Positions 5,766 through 7,811 of a DNA stretch of 7,811 nucleotides are shown here, one piece after another. Position 1 is the stretch's first letter. Each line of letters starts with the position of its first letter. Source of the stretch: Candidatus Cloacimonadota bacterium (GTDB lineage Bacteria; Cloacimonadota; Cloacimonadia; Cloacimonadales; WRIO01). The notes under the pieces are model-generated. The model was given only the letters and a program-made list of their open reading frames with translations. It had not been told where the DNA came from and ran no database searches. The stretch lies in assembly GCA_023230175.1 (NCBI GenBank), contig JALNXV010000159.1, positions 1-7,811 on the forward strand. Direction: 5' to 3'. Position numbers and translations under genes: made by a program.

Positions 5766-6356
5766 ATGGAAAAAATACTTAAGATAAGCAAAATAATGAA
5801 GTATAGCTTAAACACTATTATTATAATTTTAATTGTTGCAATTATTTTATTATTAGTAATTTATGCCGGAATAACAACAACTGATAAAGGTGATATGTTA
5901 TGTTTTGGTACGCATTTATACTCATCTGAACAACTATCAGATATTGCTCATTATTATGTAGAGATAATGCATTCCGCAATACCTTTTCAGTTATTAACAG
6001 ATTTTTGGATAAAATCCATACTTATGTTTGTAATAATATATCTTGGGTCGATATCTTGTTTTATTTATTATCATCTTAAAAAGCTTTTTTCTCTTTATGA
6101 ACAGGGTTTAATATTTACTATTCAAAATATTAAACATATAAAATATATAGCTTGGGGTATTTTAATTTCAGCATTTTGTCGTTTTATCTTTACAATAGGT
6201 ATTTGGTTTACTGTTAATAAACATATTAATATACCTTTATCGATTAATTCAGCAATACCTATTAATTATATTTTAATTGGTGTAATAGCATATAGTATCT
6301 CGTTAGTAATGGAAGAAGCTAACAAGCTTAAAGAAGAAAATGAAATGGTGATATAA
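5766..6356 (+). CDS. DUF2975 family integral membrane protein
   Basis: The 196-residue inner-membrane protein has about four transmembrane helices (roughly 14-36, 81-102, 126-150 and 164-184). The family is recognised by YYHLKKLFSLYEQGLIFTIQNIKHIKYIAWGIL (102-133) and the closing segment IPINYILIGVIAYSISLVMEEANKLKEENEMVI. Its biochemical function is not established. It is nearly always encoded next to a YozG-type HTH protein (the YoaS-YozG pair of Bacillus), as here, where its stop overlaps the next start by one base (TAATG). The pair may form a sensor-regulator unit in which the membrane protein controls the DNA-binding partner; that is inference. The start follows AGAGGG at 5755-5760. It is the first gene of a four-gene operon. 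Confidence 0.9.
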   Translation: MEKILKISKIMKYSLNTIIIILIVAIILLLVIYAGITTTDKGDMLCFGTHLYSSEQLSDIAHYYVEIMHSAIPFQLLTDFWIKSILMFVIIYLGSISCFIYYHLKKLFSLYEQGLIFTIQNIKHIKYIAWGILISAFCRFIFTIGIWFTVNKHINIPLSINSAIPINYILIGVIAYSISLVMEEANKLKEENEMVI

Positions 6357-6574
6357 TGGGGATAATTGTTAATTTAGATGTTATGTTAGCGAAAAGAAAA
6401 GCAAAATTAAATGATTTAGCCGATGCTACCGGAATTACCCCTCAAAATCTTTCAATATTAAAAACCGGTAAAGCAAAAGCTGTCAGGTTTTCTACTCTGG
6501 AAAAAATTTGTGAGTTTCTTGAGTGTCAACCGGGCGATATTTTAGAATATGAAAATAACCAGGAGGAAAAATGA
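6356..6574 (+). CDS. YozG-type Cro/C1 (XRE) helix-turn-helix regulator
   Basis: This 72-residue cytoplasmic DNA-binding protein is essentially a bare HTH domain. The family signature is complete: IIVNLDVMLAKRK (3-15), then LNDLADATGITPQNLSILKTGKAKAVRFSTLEKICEFLECQPGDILEY (18-65), the HTH lying at about 18-37 and the helix ITPQNLSILKTG contacting DNA. The conserved N-terminus fixes the start at the ATG overlapping the DUF2975 stop, although its own ribosome site is weak, so translation is probably coupled. Its stop overlaps the ABC ATPase start by four bases (ATGA). It most likely regulates this operon through the dyad at 5674-5710; repressor or activator cannot be told from sequence. Confidence 0.93.
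   Translation: MGIIVNLDVMLAKRKAKLNDLADATGITPQNLSILKTGKAKAVRFSTLEKICEFLECQPGDILEYENNQEEK
6561..6566 (+). promoter_or_regulatory. Ribosome binding site of the ABC ATPase gene
   Basis: A perfect AGGAGG lies inside the end of the HTH gene, four bases before the ATG at 6571. It supports that start despite the overlap and suggests the ATPase is made at a higher rate than the regulator. Confidence 0.75.
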
Positions 6575-7455
6575 GTGTATTAAAGATTAATAGCTTAAAA
6601 AAGACTTATGATAATGGAACTCAAGCTTTAAAAGGTGTTGATTTAACAATTAAAACCGGTATGTATGGCTTATTAGGTCCTAACGGAGCAGGTAAATCTA
6701 CGCTAATGAAAACTATAGCTACCTTACAAGAACCGGATGAAGGAACTATCTTTCTAAATGATTTGGATGTTTTAAAAGAAAAACACGAAGTTAGGAAAAT
6801 ATTAGGGTTTTTACCTCAAGAATTTGACGTTTATCCAAAGGCAACAGCTTATGAATTATTAAATCATTTAGCTGTATTAAAAGGCGTTACTGATTCCGGA
6901 GTAAGAAAAGAGACTATTAATGTTCTCTTAGAAAAGACAAACCTAATACATGCAAAGAATAAGCATCTAGGTGGTTTTTCCGGAGGTATGAAACAGAGAT
7001 TTGGTATTGCTCAAGCATTAATTGGCAATCCTCAATTACTTATAGTTGATGAACCAACAGCAGGTCTTGATCCTGAAGAAAGATTTAGGTTTCATAATAT
7101 ACTGTCGGAACTAGGTGAGAATATCATAGTTATTCTTTCTACTCATATTGTTGAAGATGTAACCGAATTATGTAATAGTATGGCTATTATTAATCAGGGG
7201 CAAGTTATAATAGAATCTCATCCGGAAAATGTATTATCTAATCTAAAAGGCAAAATTTGGAAAAAAGTTATTGATAAAAATCAAATTGATGAGATTGAAA
7301 AAACATTTAAAGTAATTTCTTCAAGAATGTATATGGGTAAAACAATGGTACATATCTGGGCTGAAACAGATCCCGGTAATGATTTTATACACATTGAACC
7401 GGATTTAGAAGATGCTTATTTTTATTATATTCATACTAATCAACTTAAAGTATAG
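6571..7455 (+). CDS. ABC-2-type transporter, ATP-binding protein
   Basis: This cytoplasmic ATPase of 294 residues powers the membrane protein encoded next. All catalytic motifs are intact: Walker A GPNGAGKST (36-44), Q-loop Gln83 in LPQEFDVYP, signature FSGGMKQR (136-143), Walker B LLIVDE (156-161) with Glu161, D-loop GLDP (165-168) and H-loop His192 in LSTHIVED. Residues 1-215 are the nucleotide-binding domain. The remaining 80 form a C-terminal extension (GKIWKKVIDKNQIDEIEKTFKV..., ending DLEDAYFYYIHTNQ) common in exporters of the CcmA/drug type. The substrate is unknown. It starts within the regulator gene and is followed after eight bases by the permease, so the three genes are co-expressed. 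Confidence 0.95.
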   Translation: MSVLKINSLKKTYDNGTQALKGVDLTIKTGMYGLLGPNGAGKSTLMKTIATLQEPDEGTIFLNDLDVLKEKHEVRKILGFLPQEFDVYPKATAYELLNHLAVLKGVTDSGVRKETINVLLEKTNLIHAKNKHLGGFSGGMKQRFGIAQALIGNPQLLIVDEPTAGLDPEERFRFHNILSELGENIIVILSTHIVEDVTELCNSMAIINQGQVIIESHPENVLSNLKGKIWKKVIDKNQIDEIEKTFKVISSRMYMGKTMVHIWAETDPGNDFIHIEPDLEDAYFYYIHTNQLKV

Positions 7456-7463
7456 GAGGTTTT

Positions 7464-7811
7464 ATGTGGGAATTTTGTAAATATGAAATTAAATATCGGT
7501 TAAAACACATTTCTACTTATGTCTTTACTTTGGTTTTAATGGGATTGGCTGTATTATTAAATTTAGCTGCCGGAGGAGCAATAGCGGGTTCTGCGGTTAA
7601 TATAGGCGGAGTAGGTGATAAAGTCGCAATTAACTCACCATTTATGATATATGTATTTTCTATTGCAATTAATATATTTAGCATCTTTATTATGGCAGCT
7701 TTAGTTAATCATATGTTTAGTAAAGACTTAGAAAATAAATTTTATCCTATCTTGTTTACTAAACCTATTAAAAAATATCAATATATTATAGGGCGTTTTT
7801 TAGGAAATCTT
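7464..7811 (+). CDS. ABC-2-type permease, N-terminal part, cut by window edge (possible M1-peptidase fusion)
   Basis: I translated 116 residues by hand from the ATG that follows a perfect AGGAGG; the frame is open to the end. It begins MWEFCKYEIKYRLKHISTYVF with a first membrane helix (about 17-38). A Gly/Ala-rich loop follows (AAGGAIAGSAVNIGGVGDKVAINSPFMIYV), then a second helix (about 61-82, FSIAINIFSIFIMAALV) and the segment FSKDLENKFYPILFTKPIKKYQYIIGRFLGN, the typical coupling region before helix 3. This start, with GGVGxKVxxNSPF and the FTKPIxKxxYxxGRFLG pattern, resembles the large permeases of Bacteroidota and relatives that end in an M1-type aminopeptidase domain of about 1200 residues in all. 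Whether this one carries that domain cannot be seen here. Confidence 0.85.
   Translation, partial: MWEFCKYEIKYRLKHISTYVFTLVLMGLAVLLNLAAGGAIAGSAVNIGGVGDKVAINSPFMIYVFSIAINIFSIFIMAALVNHMFSKDLENKFYPILFTKPIKKYQYIIGRFLGNL

Noticed and set aside
1..7811. CRISPR array, tRNA or rRNA genes
   Set aside because: No regularly spaced direct repeats, no cloverleaf with a CCA-type end and no ribosomal RNA signature were found on either strand.

Overview
The window is AT-rich (roughly 28% G+C by eye) bacterial DNA from a Gram-negative organism. It encodes the CMP-Kdo synthase KdsB, an enzyme of lipopolysaccharide synthesis, and two proteins with Sec signal peptides. The candidate promoters look more like the Bacteroidota-type pattern (TTG, 18-19 bp, then TAnnTTTG) than classic sigma70. 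The ABC transporter with an unusually extended permease is also common in that broad group. An FCB-group bacterium, possibly Cloacimonadota-like, is a reasonable but unproven guess.

Layout. Minus strand, 1-989: mtnA, cut at its 3' end by the window edge. Positions 990-1373 hold no gene: they contain the mtnA promoter, an inverted-repeat-bounded block of about 125 bp with an internal hairpin, a perfect 42-bp palindrome, and a terminator for the next gene. Minus strand, 1374-2996: a secreted TPR-repeat protein with a CsgG/TolB-like N-terminal domain. Minus strand, 5552 down to 3121: a tightly packed operon of an unrecognised secreted protein, kdsB and a cation diffusion facilitator (probable Mn2+ exporter), with 1-base overlap and 3-base gap junctions. 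Positions 5553-5765 are a divergent promoter region with a large dyad. Plus strand, 5766 to the end: an operon of a DUF2975 membrane protein, a YozG-type Cro/C1 regulator, an ABC ATPase and the start of its permease, which runs off the window.

How the genes work together. The left three quarters is mostly envelope biology: Kdo activation, a secreted protein coupled to it, metal export and a periplasmic TPR scaffold, plus methionine salvage at the edge. The right quarter is a regulated ABC-2-type export module. Its small DNA-binding protein and DUF2975 partner probably control the module through the 37-bp dyad overlapping the -33 element.

The most unexpected signal is compositional. By hand count CCGG occurs 31 times, about ten times the number expected from base composition, while CTGG/CCAG occurs only about 5 times. 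The excess is present in both gene strands, in all three codon phases and in intergenic DNA. It looks like the footprint of a very-short-patch-type repair system acting on a methylated CCGG site.
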